Positions 49,609 to 60,547 of a stretch of 64,000 nt of DNA are shown here, in pieces. How positions within the stretch are numbered: the first letter of the stretch is position 1; every line of letters starts with the position of its first letter. Below the pieces are notes generated by a model, which saw only the letters and a list, made by a program, of their open reading frames with translations, ran no database searches and was not told the origin of the DNA. The DNA is from Pseudoalteromonas sp. A25 (GTDB taxonomy: Bacteria; Pseudomonadota; Gammaproteobacteria; Enterobacterales; Alteromonadaceae), in NCBI RefSeq assembly GCF_009176705.1, contig NZ_AP021846.1, forward strand, positions 280,001 through 344,000, given 5' to 3'. A program made the translations under genes and the position numbers.

Positions 49609-50580
49609 CTAGATAATGTAGAACATATAGCCAATAAATGCCGTGAGTAAAAGGCCACCTTCAATGCGGTTAATACGGCGACTGCCAGTAAAGCTCAAAC
49701 TCATCAAAACCAAAGCAAATGTAGCGCCCAGCATGATATAGATATCTCGTCCTGCAATATCAATGTCTATATCAGAAGGGTTGATTATCCCTGCAATCGA
49801 TAAAACGGCTAGTATATTGAAGATATTAGAGCCAATTATGTTACCAAGCGCAAGATCATCTTCTTGTTTAAGTACCCCAGCAATACAGGCCGCGAGTTCA
49901 GGTAAACTGGTACCAATGGCAATGATCGTTAGACCAATTAATAAATCACTCATACCAAAGTACTTGGCAATATCTACGGCTGCATCAATTAAATAGCTAG
50001 AGCTTACAGGCAATACAATCATCCCCACAATGAGCCAAAATAAAGCTTTGCTGGTGGGAATGTTGTCAGGCACTTCATCACAGGCTTCACTAATCAAGGG
50101 GTCTGCATCGGCTCCACCTTTTTTAGTAATGACGATTAATATTAGCAAAAAGCAAATAAATCCTGCTAACAAAGCGGCACCTTCGAGTAAGCTAAAGTGA
50201 TTGTCACTAACGATAAACCAAGCAGCTAAAGAAACCATTATCAGTAACGGCATTTCCCTTTTTAAAATGCCTGAACTGACCGATAGCGGTCTTAACAATG
50301 CGGTAATTCCGAGTACTAATAAGATATTAGCTATATTTGAACCAACGGCATTACCTACTGCTGTATCTGTTTTATCTGCCAGTGCGGCTTGGGCTGCAAC
50401 CATCATTTCTGGTGCAGATGAGCCCATTGCTACGATAGTTAAACCAACAATGAGGGTTGGTACTCCAAAGTTACGAGCCAGTGCTGCAGCACCAAAAACG
50501 AATCGATCTGCACTCCAGACTAGGGCAGCGAACCCTAGAACAAGAACAACAAAAGATAAAAGCATAAAAAGCGAGGCCAT
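49609..50580 (-). CDS. yrbG: Calcium/sodium antiporter (YrbG family)
   Basis: 323 residues, about ten membrane helices. Two homologous NCX half-repeats carry the ion-binding motifs GSSAPEMMVAAQAAL...NAVGSNIANILLVLG and GTSLPELAACIAG...NIIGSNIFNILAVL. It exchanges Na+ for Ca2+ at the inner membrane. It is the first gene of the block running to ptsO, as in E. coli, and is divergent from mlaF. Confidence 0.94.
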   Translation of the reverse strand: MASLFMLLSFVVLVLGFAALVWSADRFVFGAAALARNFGVPTLIVGLTIVAMGSSAPEMMVAAQAALADKTDTAVGNAVGSNIANILLVLGITALLRPLSVSSGILKREMPLLIMVSLAAWFIVSDNHFSLLEGAALLAGFICFLLILIVITKKGGADADPLISEACDEVPDNIPTSKALFWLIVGMIVLPVSSSYLIDAAVDIAKYFGMSDLLIGLTIIAIGTSLPELAACIAGVLKQEDDLALGNIIGSNIFNILAVLSIAGIINPSDIDIDIAGRDIYIMLGATFALVLMSLSFTGSRRINRIEGGLLLTAFIGYMFYII

Positions 50581-50665
50581 TGTTAAAGTTACAATGACGC
50601 AAATAGTATCAAATGCATACTCAAAAGTATAAGCAAAAGAGGTGTTTTAGTTATTATGTAGCGCG

Positions 50666-50694
50666 TTGTTCAAGCACTCATTAGACATGATATA
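50666..50694 (+). promoter_or_regulatory. Possible promoter of the mla operon
   Basis: TTGTTC (50666-50671) and GATATA (50689-50694), 17 nt apart, resemble sigma-70 -35 and -10 boxes about 50 nt before mlaF. This is the only gap long enough for a promoter before the mla genes. Confidence 0.35.
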
Positions 50695-50745
50695 TTACAA
50701 AATTTTACGAAATCCTTTTTCCTAAAGAAGGCAAAAAAACGTATC

Positions 50746-51588
50746 ATGTCACAATTAGTAAATGTAGATCTGGAGAGCGACTTGTCGCAAGCAATTGTAG
50801 AGGTCAAGGATGTAACTTTCACCCGGGGTGATAGAGTCATCTATAAAAACATGAGTTTCTCCGTACCAAAAGGAAAAATTACCGCCATTATGGGCCCCAG
50901 TGGTATCGGTAAAACTACCATGCTGCGTTTAATTGGTGGTCAGTTAAAACCTGATAACGGCGATATATTATTCGAAGGGCAGAGTATTCCAAGCATGTCT
51001 CGTAAAGCGCTTTATGATGTGCGAACCAAAATGAGTATGTTATTTCAAAGTGGCGCACTGTTCACTGATATGTCGGTTTTCGATAATGTTGCGTTTCCAC
51101 TACGAGAGCATACCCAGCTCAGTGAAGATTTGATCCGTTTAGTTGTTTTAATGAAACTACAAGCCGTAGGCTTACGTGGTGCTAAAGATTTAATGCCCTC
51201 AGAGTTGTCAGGTGGTATGGCTAGGCGAGCAGCACTCGCCAGAGCAATAGCATTAGACCCTGAATTGATAATGTATGATGAACCCTTTGCTGGACAAGAC
51301 CCAATCTCAATGGGAGTGTTAGTGAAGCTAATAAAGTCACTTAATGAAGTTTTGGGGTTATCATCTTTAATTGTGACACATGATGTGAATGAAGTTTTGA
51401 GCATTGCAGATCATGTCGTGATCATTGCAGAACAAGGGGTTATTGGCAGTGGTACACCGCAGCAGATGCAGCAGCACGAATCCGATTTAGTGCAACAGTT
51501 TCTCAAAGGCCTATCTGATGGACCTGTTCCCTTTCATTATCAAGCACAAGACTATCAAGATGAGCTACTATCAGGGAGTCAACGGTGA
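50746..51588 (+). CDS. mlaF: Phospholipid transport ABC ATPase MlaF
   Basis: 280 residues. Walker [10 protein letters not shown], signature [14 protein letters not shown] and Walker [14 protein letters not shown] are intact. With MlaE, MlaD and MlaB it moves phospholipids between inner membrane and periplasmic carrier MlaC to keep the outer membrane asymmetric. It overlaps mlaE by GTGA. The C-terminal tail is the segment that contacts a neighbouring subunit in the E. coli complex. Confidence 0.96.
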   Translation: MSQLVNVDLESDLSQAIVEVKDVTFTRGDRVIYKNMSFSVPKGKITAIMGPSGIGKTTMLRLIGGQLKPDNGDILFEGQSIPSMSRKALYDVRTKMSMLFQSGALFTDMSVFDNVAFPLREHTQLSEDLIRLVVLMKLQAVGLRGAKDLMPSELSGGMARRAALARAIALDPELIMYDEPFAGQDPISMGVLVKLIKSLNEVLGLSSLIVTHDVNEVLSIADHVVIIAEQGVIGSGTPQQMQQHESDLVQQFLKGLSDGPVPFHYQAQDYQDELLSGSQR

Positions 51589-52364
51589 TAGATTTCTTTC
51601 AATCAATAGGTCATAAAACGCTTAGCCGATTTGCATCAGTAGGCAGGGCAACGCGTATGTTAATTGGCGCACTAGTGAGTGTGCCAGACTTTAGAAAAGG
51701 GCCTGCATTGCTAATTCGCCAGCTTTACATGGTTGGGCATCAGTCGTTGCTTATAATCATGGTATCTGGATTGTTTATTGGTATGGTTTTAGCGCTTCAG
51801 GGCTACACAGTACTGGTGGGCTATGGCGCCGAAGATAGCTTAGGTCCGCTGGTAGCGTTGAGTTTGCTAAGAGAGTTGGGGCCTGTTGTTACTGCATTGC
51901 TGTTTGCAGGTCGAGCTGGGAGTGCTTTAACGGCAGAGATTGGCTTAATGAAAGCAACAGAGCAGCTCTCAAGCTTAGAAATGATGGCGATTGATCCACT
52001 GAGAAGAGTTATTTCGCCACGCTTTTGGGCTGGCTTTATTAGTATGCCTTTGCTCGCATTGATTTTTTCAGCAGTTGCAATCTTAGGAGCACATCTGGTC
52101 GGAGTTGACTGGCTGGGTGTTGATTCCGGCAGTTTTTGGTCAATTATGCAGTCTCAGGTGTCTTTTGAAAAAGATATCTTAAACGGGATGATCAAAAGCT
52201 TTGTATTTGCGCTTATCGTGACATGGATTGCGCTGTATAAGGGTTATGACTGTATTCCAACATCAGAGGGGATCAGTAAAGCAACGACTGAAACAGTAGT
52301 CCACTCTTCATTGGCAGTTTTAGGTTTCGACTTTTTATTAACTGCTGTGATGTTTTCAGGTTAA
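51585..52364 (+). CDS. mlaE: Phospholipid transport permease MlaE
   Basis: 259 residues, five or six membrane segments. Family motifs are [22 protein letters not shown] split around the second helix, and [27 protein letters not shown] likewise split, plus [17 protein letters not shown]. It starts at GTG overlapping the mlaF stop, so translation is probably coupled. Confidence 0.95.
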   Translation: MIDFFQSIGHKTLSRFASVGRATRMLIGALVSVPDFRKGPALLIRQLYMVGHQSLLIIMVSGLFIGMVLALQGYTVLVGYGAEDSLGPLVALSLLRELGPVVTALLFAGRAGSALTAEIGLMKATEQLSSLEMMAIDPLRRVISPRFWAGFISMPLLALIFSAVAILGAHLVGVDWLGVDSGSFWSIMQSQVSFEKDILNGMIKSFVFALIVTWIALYKGYDCIPTSEGISKATTETVVHSSLAVLGFDFLLTAVMFSG

Positions 52365-52380
52365 AAGGTTTTAAAAACAA

Positions 52381-52923
52381 ATGAATACACGGAAAATTGA
52401 AATATTAGTAGGCTTGTTTGTGGCACTGGGTGTAGCCGCATTCGCCGTATTGGCTTTAAAAGTGGCAAACTCAGGTATCTCTGGTAGTGGTGAAACTTAT
52501 ACACTTAATGCCAAGTTCGAGAATATCGGCTCTTTGAAAACTCGTGCACCTATAAAAGTAGGTGGTGTGGTTATTGGTCGTGTAGAAGGGATCAGCATTC
52601 ACCCTCAAGAATTTGTTCCTGTTGTTGCTATGAGTATCGACTCAAGTTACGAGTGTCAGTTTTCGGATACGTCATCTGTCTCTATTCTGACTTCGGGGAT
52701 CTTAGGTGAGCAATATTTGGGTATTTCTCCTGTGATAGCGTCTGACTCTGCTAAGCAAACTTGTCTGGGTAACGAAGTGACCAATGCAAGTTCTGAACTA
52801 GACGATTTGTTTGGTGTACAAAGCAAGGCATTAAAAGATGGTGATCTAGTGACAGATACCAAGTCAGCACTGGTTTTGGAAGAATTAATCGGACAGTTTT
52901 TATTTAACCAAGGTAGTGAGTAA
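52381..52923 (+). CDS. mlaD: Phospholipid-binding MCE protein MlaD
   Basis: 180 residues with one N-terminal membrane helix (about 7-27) and a single MCE domain (about 38-118: YTLNAKFENIGSLKTRAPIKVGG cut to two motifs, GVVIGRVEGI). MlaD hexamers make the periplasmic ring of the MlaFEDB complex. The C-terminal helix is short. Confidence 0.94.
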   Translation: MNTRKIEILVGLFVALGVAAFAVLALKVANSGISGSGETYTLNAKFENIGSLKTRAPIKVGGVVIGRVEGISIHPQEFVPVVAMSIDSSYECQFSDTSSVSILTSGILGEQYLGISPVIASDSAKQTCLGNEVTNASSELDDLFGVQSKALKDGDLVTDTKSALVLEELIGQFLFNQGSE

Positions 52924-52928
52924 TTGTC

Positions 52929-53606
52929 ATGTTAGGAAGAGTTTTAATTGCTATTGCGGCGCTGTGGTTCAGTTCGATTAGCTCGGCGAACGAGCCGGTT
53001 GACTTGAATGACCCATACAAAATGGTACAGCAAGTTGCGGATAATACGTTTAAGCGTATCACCAGAGATCAAGAGGCGATCACCGAAAGCAAAGAGCACC
53101 TGCGTGTCATCGTTGAGCAAGAGTTATTACCTTATATTGACTATAAATATGCGGCATATCGTGTATTAGGTAGTTACATTCAAAAAGTAAGGAATATCTC
53201 AAACAAAGAAGAAAAGGCGCAAGCCATTGAGCACATTAAGCAATTCATAGAGGTGTTTAAAAACTATCTGGTGGCAACCTATGCGGGTGTATTCACGCAA
53301 TACACTAATCAGCATGTTGAGTTCTCTCCCGCGAAAGACTTTGCCGGTGACCAAGTCGCCATCGTAAAAACAACGATTGTAGAACCAGGCAAGCCTGATA
53401 TCAAAATTGATTTTAAAGTGCGCAGAGACTCAAATAATGAGTGGCGTGCTTATGATATGATGGCTGAAGGAATTAGCTTGTTAGATGCAAAGCAGTCAGA
53501 ACTACATGGTATTCTGCGTCAGCAGGGTATAGAGCACGTAATTGAACTTTTAGATAAAAAAAGCCGCTTACCTGTGCAGTTTAGGGGGGATGATGGCAGC
53601 AAGTAA
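52929..53606 (+). CDS. mlaC: Periplasmic phospholipid carrier MlaC
   Basis: 225 residues with a signal peptide ending near ISSA-NE. The Tol/Ttg2 fold is marked by YIDYKYAAYRVLGSY and YDMMAEGISLLDAKQSEL. MlaC shuttles single phospholipids between MlaA at the outer membrane and MlaD. It overlaps mlaB by 17 nt. Confidence 0.94.
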   Translation: MLGRVLIAIAALWFSSISSANEPVDLNDPYKMVQQVADNTFKRITRDQEAITESKEHLRVIVEQELLPYIDYKYAAYRVLGSYIQKVRNISNKEEKAQAIEHIKQFIEVFKNYLVATYAGVFTQYTNQHVEFSPAKDFAGDQVAIVKTTIVEPGKPDIKIDFKVRRDSNNEWRAYDMMAEGISLLDAKQSELHGILRQQGIEHVIELLDKKSRLPVQFRGDDGSK

Positions 53607-53892
53607 AGTTCAGTTCAAACAGCTTGAGAATGATCTTGTTCAAGTTAGTGGTGAATTGACGAGAAATAGCCTAAACGATGAACGACTTCTTAACCAACAG
53701 ATAGAAAACGTGCAGTCAGTGCGTTATTTTGACCTTTCTGAGGTTTCTAGGGTTGACACAGCGGGCTTAGCTTGGTTAATTCACTCTTTAGGTAAATTGC
53801 AGCAGCAAGGCAAACGTCTTGAGCTTAAAAATATACCTACCCAGCTCCATAATTTAATGGCGCTCGGGCAGGTATCGAACTTATTTGAGTGA
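53590..53892 (+). CDS. mlaB: STAS-domain subunit MlaB
   Basis: 100 residues (or 99, since the first two codons are both ATG). The single STAS domain shows [20 protein letters not shown], with the conserved Asp-Thr-Ala loop that binds MlaF. AGGGGGG directly before the start is the ribosome-binding site within the mlaC end. Confidence 0.9.
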   Translation: MMAASKVQFKQLENDLVQVSGELTRNSLNDERLLNQQIENVQSVRYFDLSEVSRVDTAGLAWLIHSLGKLQQQGKRLELKNIPTQLHNLMALGQVSNLFE

Positions 53893-53897
53893 GTCTA

Positions 53898-55425
<1,528 letters not shown>

Positions 55426-55426
55426 C

Positions 55427-55477
55427 TTTATCAGCATAAAAAAAGCGCCGGTCTGGCGCTTTTTTTATGCTGATAAA
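55427..55477. terminator. Perfect 23-bp bidirectional terminator between murA and degS
   Basis: Positions 55427-55449 and 55455-55477 are exact reverse complements around the loop GGTCT. Each arm has AGCGCC and a run of seven A or T, so both strands give a strong stem followed by U. It ends the murA and degS transcripts. Confidence 0.93.
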
Positions 55478-55486
55478 GTCTGGTAC

Positions 55487-56572
55487 TTAATTGGCTCTGG
55501 TCTCAAGCTCGGCAACAACTAGCGTGAAAGTTCGCAGTTCATCACCTCGATACACTTCAAACTCTAGGCGGGTCCCAGGACGCGTATTGCCAATAAACTT
55601 TAAAGTACGTTGTGGGTTGGTAACAGGTTCTCCAGCAACTTTTACAATGATATCGTTCTCTTGCATGCCTGCTTGCCAAGCTGGTCCAAGAGGGTCTAAA
55701 TCACTGACTCTTAATCCAACAATACGCGTATACAAGTCTGTTACTTCTTTTCCGGTACTATCCACGGCTGCGCCTCTAAAGCCTAAATAACCGCGCACAA
55801 CTCGACCGTCAACAATCAGCTTTTGCATCACTTCTTTGGCAAGTTTGTAAGGCACCGCAAAAGAAATACCTTGTATGTCTATATTGTAACGCGTACGAAA
55901 TTGAGCTGATGTGATCCCAACAAGTACGCCGTTGGAATTTACAAGTGCACCGCCTGAATTACCCACATTAACCGCTGCGTCCATTTGTAAGAGGTTATTG
56001 TACGGGCTGTCAGTAAGTGTTTGCTTACCGGTTGCACTTACAACTCCTTGTGTAATGGTCTGCCCCAAGTTAAGAGGATTACCTATAGCAAGTACGACAT
56101 CGCCAACACGTGGGCTGAAGTTGTCATCTATGGGGATCACAGGAAGGTGTTGTGCATCAATTTTTAGCAGTGCCAAATCTGTAATGGTGTCAAAGCCGAT
56201 AACTTGTACATCGTTAAAGCGTCTGCCATCTGTGAGTATCACCATGATTTGGTCGGCGTCATTTACTACGTGGTAGTTAGTTAATATATAGCCATCATGT
56301 GACATGAGCACACCAGAGCCCAACTCTTGCGTGGTATTGGTGCGCATGTAACGGGGAACCGATGAAATACTTTCAGAGAAAATAGTCACCACTGCCGGGG
56401 CTGCTTTTTCTACGGCATCAGCAAAACTCATATGGTTACTGGTGTAGTGTCTTGTCATATCAAATTTTGGCAATACCGCATTTTTTAAATTTGGGGAAAA
56501 CCAAATAATAAAAAAAGCAATACACAGTCCAGCAATAAGCGGCGGAAGTAAAAAGCGAATAAGTTTTAGCAC
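55487..56572 (-). CDS. degS: Site-1 stress-sensor protease DegS
   Basis: 361 residues. An N-terminal membrane helix (about 7-26) replaces a cleaved signal. The trypsin-like domain has His in LTNYHVVND, Asp in ITDLALLKID and Ser in NVGNSGGAL. One PDZ domain (about 260-355) ends the protein. DegS cuts the anti-sigma factor RseA when misfolded porins bind its PDZ. One PDZ plus the membrane anchor separates it from DegQ next door. Confidence 0.93.
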   Translation of the reverse strand: MLKLIRFLLPPLIAGLCIAFFIIWFSPNLKNAVLPKFDMTRHYTSNHMSFADAVEKAAPAVVTIFSESISSVPRYMRTNTTQELGSGVLMSHDGYILTNYHVVNDADQIMVILTDGRRFNDVQVIGFDTITDLALLKIDAQHLPVIPIDDNFSPRVGDVVLAIGNPLNLGQTITQGVVSATGKQTLTDSPYNNLLQMDAAVNVGNSGGALVNSNGVLVGITSAQFRTRYNIDIQGISFAVPYKLAKEVMQKLIVDGRVVRGYLGFRGAAVDSTGKEVTDLYTRIVGLRVSDLDPLGPAWQAGMQENDIIVKVAGEPVTNPQRTLKFIGNTRPGTRLEFEVYRGDELRTFTLVVAELETRAN

Positions 56573-56615
56573 AAGCGCGGTCTTTTTAGTTCTAAAGGTT
56601 TAATCATGCACAAAG

Positions 56616-56648
56616 AAAAACACAGCGGCAAGTGCCGCTGTGTTTTTT
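56616..56648 (-). terminator. degQ terminator
   Basis: ACACAGCGGC and GCCGCTGTGT form a stable stem with an AAGT loop and flanking A and T runs, 20 nt after the degQ stop and before degS. It makes the two genes separate units or limits read-through into degS. Confidence 0.85.
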
Positions 56649-56668
56649 AATACAAACTTCTAATTATA

Positions 56669-58021
56669 TTATTGAATAAGCAAGAAGACAGAATCTCTTC
56701 CGCGTTTGATACCCAATACAATATTGCCTTGGATATCTTCGATTAAACTGCTCATATCGCGGATCGTATCTACTCGCTTGCGATTTACTTGCATGATCAC
56801 ATCGCCTTCTTCCAAGCCTACTCGAGCTGCAGGAGAGCGAGGTTCAACGGAAGTAACCACAACGCCTTTATTGCCATTGCGCTCGCCACTTTCAAGTACG
56901 GCACCACGCAGCATAGGATGAACTTTGTCAGCTGGCGCTTGCGCTTCACCTTGACCCTTCAGTGTCACTTCTATTGTGCGTTTACGGCCATCGCGATAAA
57001 TGCCAAGTTCAACAGTTCTTCCTTCACCTATCGTCGCGATTTTACTCGCTAACTCTGCAAAACTTTGAATATCATCACCATTAACACTGGTAATAACATC
57101 GTTGGCCAATATACCCGCCTCGGCGGCCGCCGAGTCTTTGATGACACGTGCAACATAAGCACCTTGTTTAACGTCAAAGCCCTGTGCTTTAGCAATACCA
57201 GCATCAAGCGTACGACCTTCGATACCCAAAGAGCCGCGGCGCACTTGACCAAACTCAACAATTTGGTCAACTAGGTTTTTCATCATGTTAGAAGGAATGG
57301 CAAAGCCTATCCCCACGTTGCCTCCAGACGCGCCTAAAATCGCTGTATTGATACCAATTAGCTCACCTCGTAAGTTAACCAGCGCACCACCAGAGTTACC
57401 TTGGTTAATAGCAGCATCTGTTTGGATGAAATCTTCATAGCCTTCAATGTTTAAACCGCTACGTCCGAGTGCACTGATGATCCCAGATGTAACCGTGTGA
57501 CTGAGGCCAAAGGGGTTACCTATAGCCACCGCAAAATCGCCGACACGTAATTTATCTGAATCTGCCAGTTTTACTTCGGTTAATTTTTCGCCATCGATTT
57601 CTAGCAATGCAATATCAGACTCTTTGTCTGTTCCAACCAGCTTAGCTTCAAATTCACGGCCATCTTCAAGGGTAACAATGATTTTTTCTGCATCGGCTAT
57701 TACATGGTTATTAGTGACAACATACCCCTCGTCTGCATTGATAATGACACCTGAACCAAGGCCACTAAATGGGCGCTTTTGGCTACGCGGCTGAGGGTTA
57801 CCAAAAAAGTAATCGAACGGGTCAACACGACGGCGTACTTCTTTTGCACCTGAAACCTGAATACTGACCACGCCGGGGGTTACTCGCTCTAACATTGGTG
57901 CGAGTGTAGGCATAGTCTGGCCATCTACAGCCATAGGCAACTTAGCATATGCTGCATGAGGGTTAATAAGCAGGGCGGTTGATAAAATAGCAGCTGTTAA
58001 TAACGAGTGTTTCAATTTCAT
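56669..58021 (-). CDS. degQ: Periplasmic serine protease/chaperone DegQ (HtrA family)
   Basis: 450 residues with a signal peptide ending near AYA-KLP. The protease domain has His in VTNNHVIADA, Asp in SDIALLEID and Ser in NQGNSGGALV. Two PDZ domains follow (about 255-340 and 360-445). Length and the short LA loop fit DegQ better than DegP, though one gene may cover both roles. The start codon is inside a 15-bp inverted repeat. Confidence 0.93.
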   Translation of the reverse strand: MKLKHSLLTAAILSTALLINPHAAYAKLPMAVDGQTMPTLAPMLERVTPGVVSIQVSGAKEVRRRVDPFDYFFGNPQPRSQKRPFSGLGSGVIINADEGYVVTNNHVIADAEKIIVTLEDGREFEAKLVGTDKESDIALLEIDGEKLTEVKLADSDKLRVGDFAVAIGNPFGLSHTVTSGIISALGRSGLNIEGYEDFIQTDAAINQGNSGGALVNLRGELIGINTAILGASGGNVGIGFAIPSNMMKNLVDQIVEFGQVRRGSLGIEGRTLDAGIAKAQGFDVKQGAYVARVIKDSAAAEAGILANDVITSVNGDDIQSFAELASKIATIGEGRTVELGIYRDGRKRTIEVTLKGQGEAQAPADKVHPMLRGAVLESGERNGNKGVVVTSVEPRSPAARVGLEEGDVIMQVNRKRVDTIRDMSSLIEDIQGNIVLGIKRGRDSVFLLIQ

Positions 58022-58128
58022 AGTCAGTAAATACTCCGCAAAAGCGTTAATGCATTGAAAAGGCGAGCACTAAAGTTGGTATGTGCTCGCCATTTCGCTA
58101 TTGTAAAAAACTATATTTACTGACTATG
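58019..58128 (-). promoter_or_regulatory. degQ leader: 15-bp inverted repeat over the start codon, enclosing a hairpin
   Basis: On the plus strand CATAGTCAGTAAATA (58019-58033) and TATTTACTGACTATG (58114-58128) are exact reverse complements. The first arm contains the degQ start codon. Between them lies a 9-bp hairpin (GGCGAGCAC 58062-58070 / GTGCTCGCC 58083-58091) whose minus-strand 3' side is TTTTC, so it may also be the zapG terminator. A read-through mRNA could pair the arms and hide the start codon. Confidence 0.55.
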
Positions 58129-58145
58129 GGGTCAAAAAAAAGTTC
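58118..58145 (-). promoter_or_regulatory. Possible sigma-E-like promoter of degQ
   Basis: Reading the minus strand, GAACTT (58145-58140) and TCAGTA (58123-58118) are 16 nt apart, close to the AACTT / TCnnA pattern of sigma-E promoters. HtrA-family genes are often sigma-E targets. The -10 match is incomplete. Confidence 0.35.
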
Positions 58146-58146
58146 A

Positions 58147-58605
58147 TCAAGAGGCTTTTGTTTGCTCAACTTCTAGCCGCTCACCTGAAAACAGACCACT
58201 TTCACCATCAACATAGTCAGTTGGCTGGGCAAAGCCTTCATTCGCTCTATCGCTACGGCGGCGTTCTGGGCGGCTTTTTAAAGAAGCGTGTAGTTGCTCG
58301 GTTGTTTCTTTTGAGAAAAATGGTTCACTCGGGTGGCTAGGTTTTTCGCTTAGCAATACCTGATTGGTTTCTTCAACATGGCTTAACAATTGACTGTAGC
58401 TATCTTGCATCTTGCCCATTAACTTTTTTGTGCTGGCAAGGTGATCAGCAACTTCCTGTCTATATTGCTCCAACTCGTGCTTTGCCTGCTGGGCTTGTTG
58501 TTCAAGGTCGCTATGTTTAAATTGCTTTTTAGTCCACACAGAGCCAACAAAAAAGGCGGCAATGGCAACGATTATGATAAGGCCTATCCAGGCAAATGAG
58601 GTCAT
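58147..58605 (-). CDS. zapG: Z-ring-associated protein ZapG (YhcB, DUF1043)
   Basis: 152 residues. One N-terminal membrane helix (about 4-23) is followed by a coiled coil (about 28-85) and a low-complexity polar tail with RPERRRSDRANEGF. This is the layout of YhcB/ZapG, which links cell division and envelope growth in E. coli. It is divergent from zapE, the conserved arrangement (yhcB-yhcM). Confidence 0.9.
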   Translation of the reverse strand: MTSFAWIGLIIIVAIAAFFVGSVWTKKQFKHSDLEQQAQQAKHELEQYRQEVADHLASTKKLMGKMQDSYSQLLSHVEETNQVLLSEKPSHPSEPFFSKETTEQLHASLKSRPERRRSDRANEGFAQPTDYVDGESGLFSGERLEVEQTKAS

Positions 58606-58760
58606 ATGTCTCTCCTAATAACATCGCGAAGCGCATAAGCTGTGAAAACTGGGCGAGTTTGCGACTAATAATAAAATCTAATGATAAGCTAAATATACGC
58701 CTAGAATCGATGCGTGTTAATATAATACGCAAATAAAAACGTAGAACTATGTAACTGACT

Positions 58761-59849
58761 ATGACACCGTGGGAAAAATATCAGCAAGATTTGCAGCGCG
58801 AAGACTTTCAATATGACAATGCACAAGAAAATGCGGTCAAGCATTTGCAGAGGTTATATGATGATTTAACCGCTAAACCGGCCCCTAGAAAAGGTCTGCT
58901 AAGTAAACTGTTTGGTAAGTCTGAAGCGCAAAAAATAACAGGTTTATATTTCTGGGGCGGAGTGGGGCGAGGTAAAACATATTTAGTTGATACCTTTTAC
59001 GAAGCACTACCAACACAGCGCAAAATGCGCGTGCATTTTCACCGTTTTATGCATCGAGTACATGATGAGTTAAAACTTTTGAAAGATGTAAAAAATCCTT
59101 TGGAAACGGTTGCTGACAAATTTAAAGCCGAAACCGATATTATTTGTTTTGATGAGTTCTTTGTACAAGATATTACCGATGCAATGTTATTGGGTGGGTT
59201 GATGCAGGCATTATTTGCCAGAGATATTGTGTTAGTGGCCACCTCTAATATCGTACCGGATGAGCTTTATCGAAATGGTCTACAAAGAGCACGTTTCTTA
59301 CCTGCGATAGAGCTAGTTAAAGCTAATACAGAAGTGGTCAATGTTGATTCGGGCATTGATTATCGTCTGCGTACCTTAGAGCAGGCTGAAATTTTTCACA
59401 GTCCACTGGATGAGCAAGCTGACAAAAATTTATTTGAATATTTTGATAAGTTGTCACCTGAACCGGGCCGTCTGGATGAAAAAATTGAAATTGAAGGGCG
59501 TTTAATTCACACCCGTAAAGTATCGGACTGCATTGTTATGTTTGATTTTACGGCACTGTGCGAAACTGCTCGTTCTCAAGTTGACTATATGGAAATAAGC
59601 CGTCTTTACAATACAGTGATTTTGTCGAATGTGAAGCAGTTGGGTCAGCACAATGACGATGCAGCAAGGCGCTTTATTGCGTTAGTTGATGAATTTTACG
59701 AGCGTAATGTTACTTTAATTATTTCAGCAGCGGCGCCGATTACTGAGCTTTATACCCAAGGTACGTTGAACTTTGAATTTAAACGTTGCATCAGTCGTTT
59801 GCAAGAAATGCAGTCGTTAGAATATTTAGCGCGCGAGCATTTAGCATAA
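58761..59849 (+). CDS. zapE: Cell-division AFG1-like ATPase ZapE
   Basis: 362 residues. Walker A GGVGRGKTYL near residue 73 and Walker B IICFDEFFVQD are clear. HFHRFMHRVHDEL, VATSNIVPDELYRNGLQR and the C-terminal FKRCISRLQEM are AFG1/YhcM features. ZapE associates with the Z ring late in division under low-oxygen or heat conditions in E. coli. Confidence 0.95.
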   Translation: MTPWEKYQQDLQREDFQYDNAQENAVKHLQRLYDDLTAKPAPRKGLLSKLFGKSEAQKITGLYFWGGVGRGKTYLVDTFYEALPTQRKMRVHFHRFMHRVHDELKLLKDVKNPLETVADKFKAETDIICFDEFFVQDITDAMLLGGLMQALFARDIVLVATSNIVPDELYRNGLQRARFLPAIELVKANTEVVNVDSGIDYRLRTLEQAEIFHSPLDEQADKNLFEYFDKLSPEPGRLDEKIEIEGRLIHTRKVSDCIVMFDFTALCETARSQVDYMEISRLYNTVILSNVKQLGQHNDDAARRFIALVDEFYERNVTLIISAAAPITELYTQGTLNFEFKRCISRLQEMQSLEYLAREHLA

Positions 59850-59921
59850 TAACAGACTGTTGCTCCTGCGATAAGAATGAACTGAGTGTAGAAATTTTTT
59901 GTCGAAAAAACAATCTCACGC

Positions 59922-59950
59922 TAGTCAAGCATAAATAGAGTTGCTATAAT
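59922..59950 (+). promoter_or_regulatory. Promoter of rplM-rpsI
   Basis: A perfect -10 box TATAAT (59945-59950) lies 17 nt after TAGTCA (59922-59927), a 4-of-6 match to the -35 consensus. A GC-rich start (CCGCGG) follows, as in growth-rate-controlled ribosomal promoters. It leaves a leader of about 150 nt before rplM. Confidence 0.7.
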
Positions 59951-60056
59951 CCGCGGCCTGCCACGTTGCGTTCTATTGCCCTCGTCGGCTTAGCCACTGA
60001 CTTGAGCGGCAAAAAAGTCTTAAACTCGAAGGGGTTAAAGCACTCATATAGTAAGC

Positions 60057-60074
60057 GGTAATCACTTGATTACC
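60057..60074 (+). promoter_or_regulatory. Hairpin in the rplM leader
   Basis: GGTAATC-ACTT-GATTACC is a perfect 7-bp stem with a 4-nt loop, 33 nt before the rplM start. It could be part of an autoregulatory leader, since ribosomal protein operons are often controlled by their own product binding the leader. Confidence 0.4.
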
Positions 60075-60107
60075 TGTGGTTTTAAATAGAAAACATTGGA
60101 TTTTTAA

Positions 60108-60536
60108 ATGAAAACGTTTGTTGCTAAACCAGAAACTGTAAAACGTGACTGGTACGTAGTTGACGCTGAAGGTAAAACTTTAGGTCGCATCGCTACTGAA
60201 ATCGCTCGTCGCCTTCGCGGTAAGCATAAAGCTGAGTACACTCCTCATGTAGATACTGGTGATTACATCATCGTTATCAACGCTGAAAAAGTTACTGTAA
60301 CTGGTAACAAAACTCAGGACAAAATGTACTATGCGCACACTGGCTTCCCTGGCGGTCTTAAGTCTGTGAACTTCGAGAAACTTCAAGCTAAAAAGCCTGA
60401 AATGATCATCGAAAAAGCGGTTAAGGGCATGTTACCTCGCGGTCCTCTGGGTCGTGAAATGTACCGTAAACTTAAAGTTTACGCTGGTAACGAGCACAAC
60501 CACGCGGCACAACAGCCGCAGGTTCTAGACATTTAA
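60108..60536 (+). CDS. rplM: 50S ribosomal protein L13
   Basis: 142 residues, the standard length. [27 protein letters not shown] and [12 protein letters not shown] are L13 signatures. L13 is an early-assembly protein of the large subunit. It uses codons typical of highly expressed genes. It forms an operon with rpsI, 11 nt downstream. Confidence 0.98.
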   Translation: MKTFVAKPETVKRDWYVVDAEGKTLGRIATEIARRLRGKHKAEYTPHVDTGDYIIVINAEKVTVTGNKTQDKMYYAHTGFPGGLKSVNFEKLQAKKPEMIIEKAVKGMLPRGPLGREMYRKLKVYAGNEHNHAAQQPQVLDI

Positions 60537-60547
60537 GGAGCACACTC

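Noticed and set aside
49599..49664. 22-residue N-terminal extension of KdsD
   Set aside because: It overlaps the end of yrbG, and the family starts at MLSKQ-like sequence; ATG 49598 is preferred.
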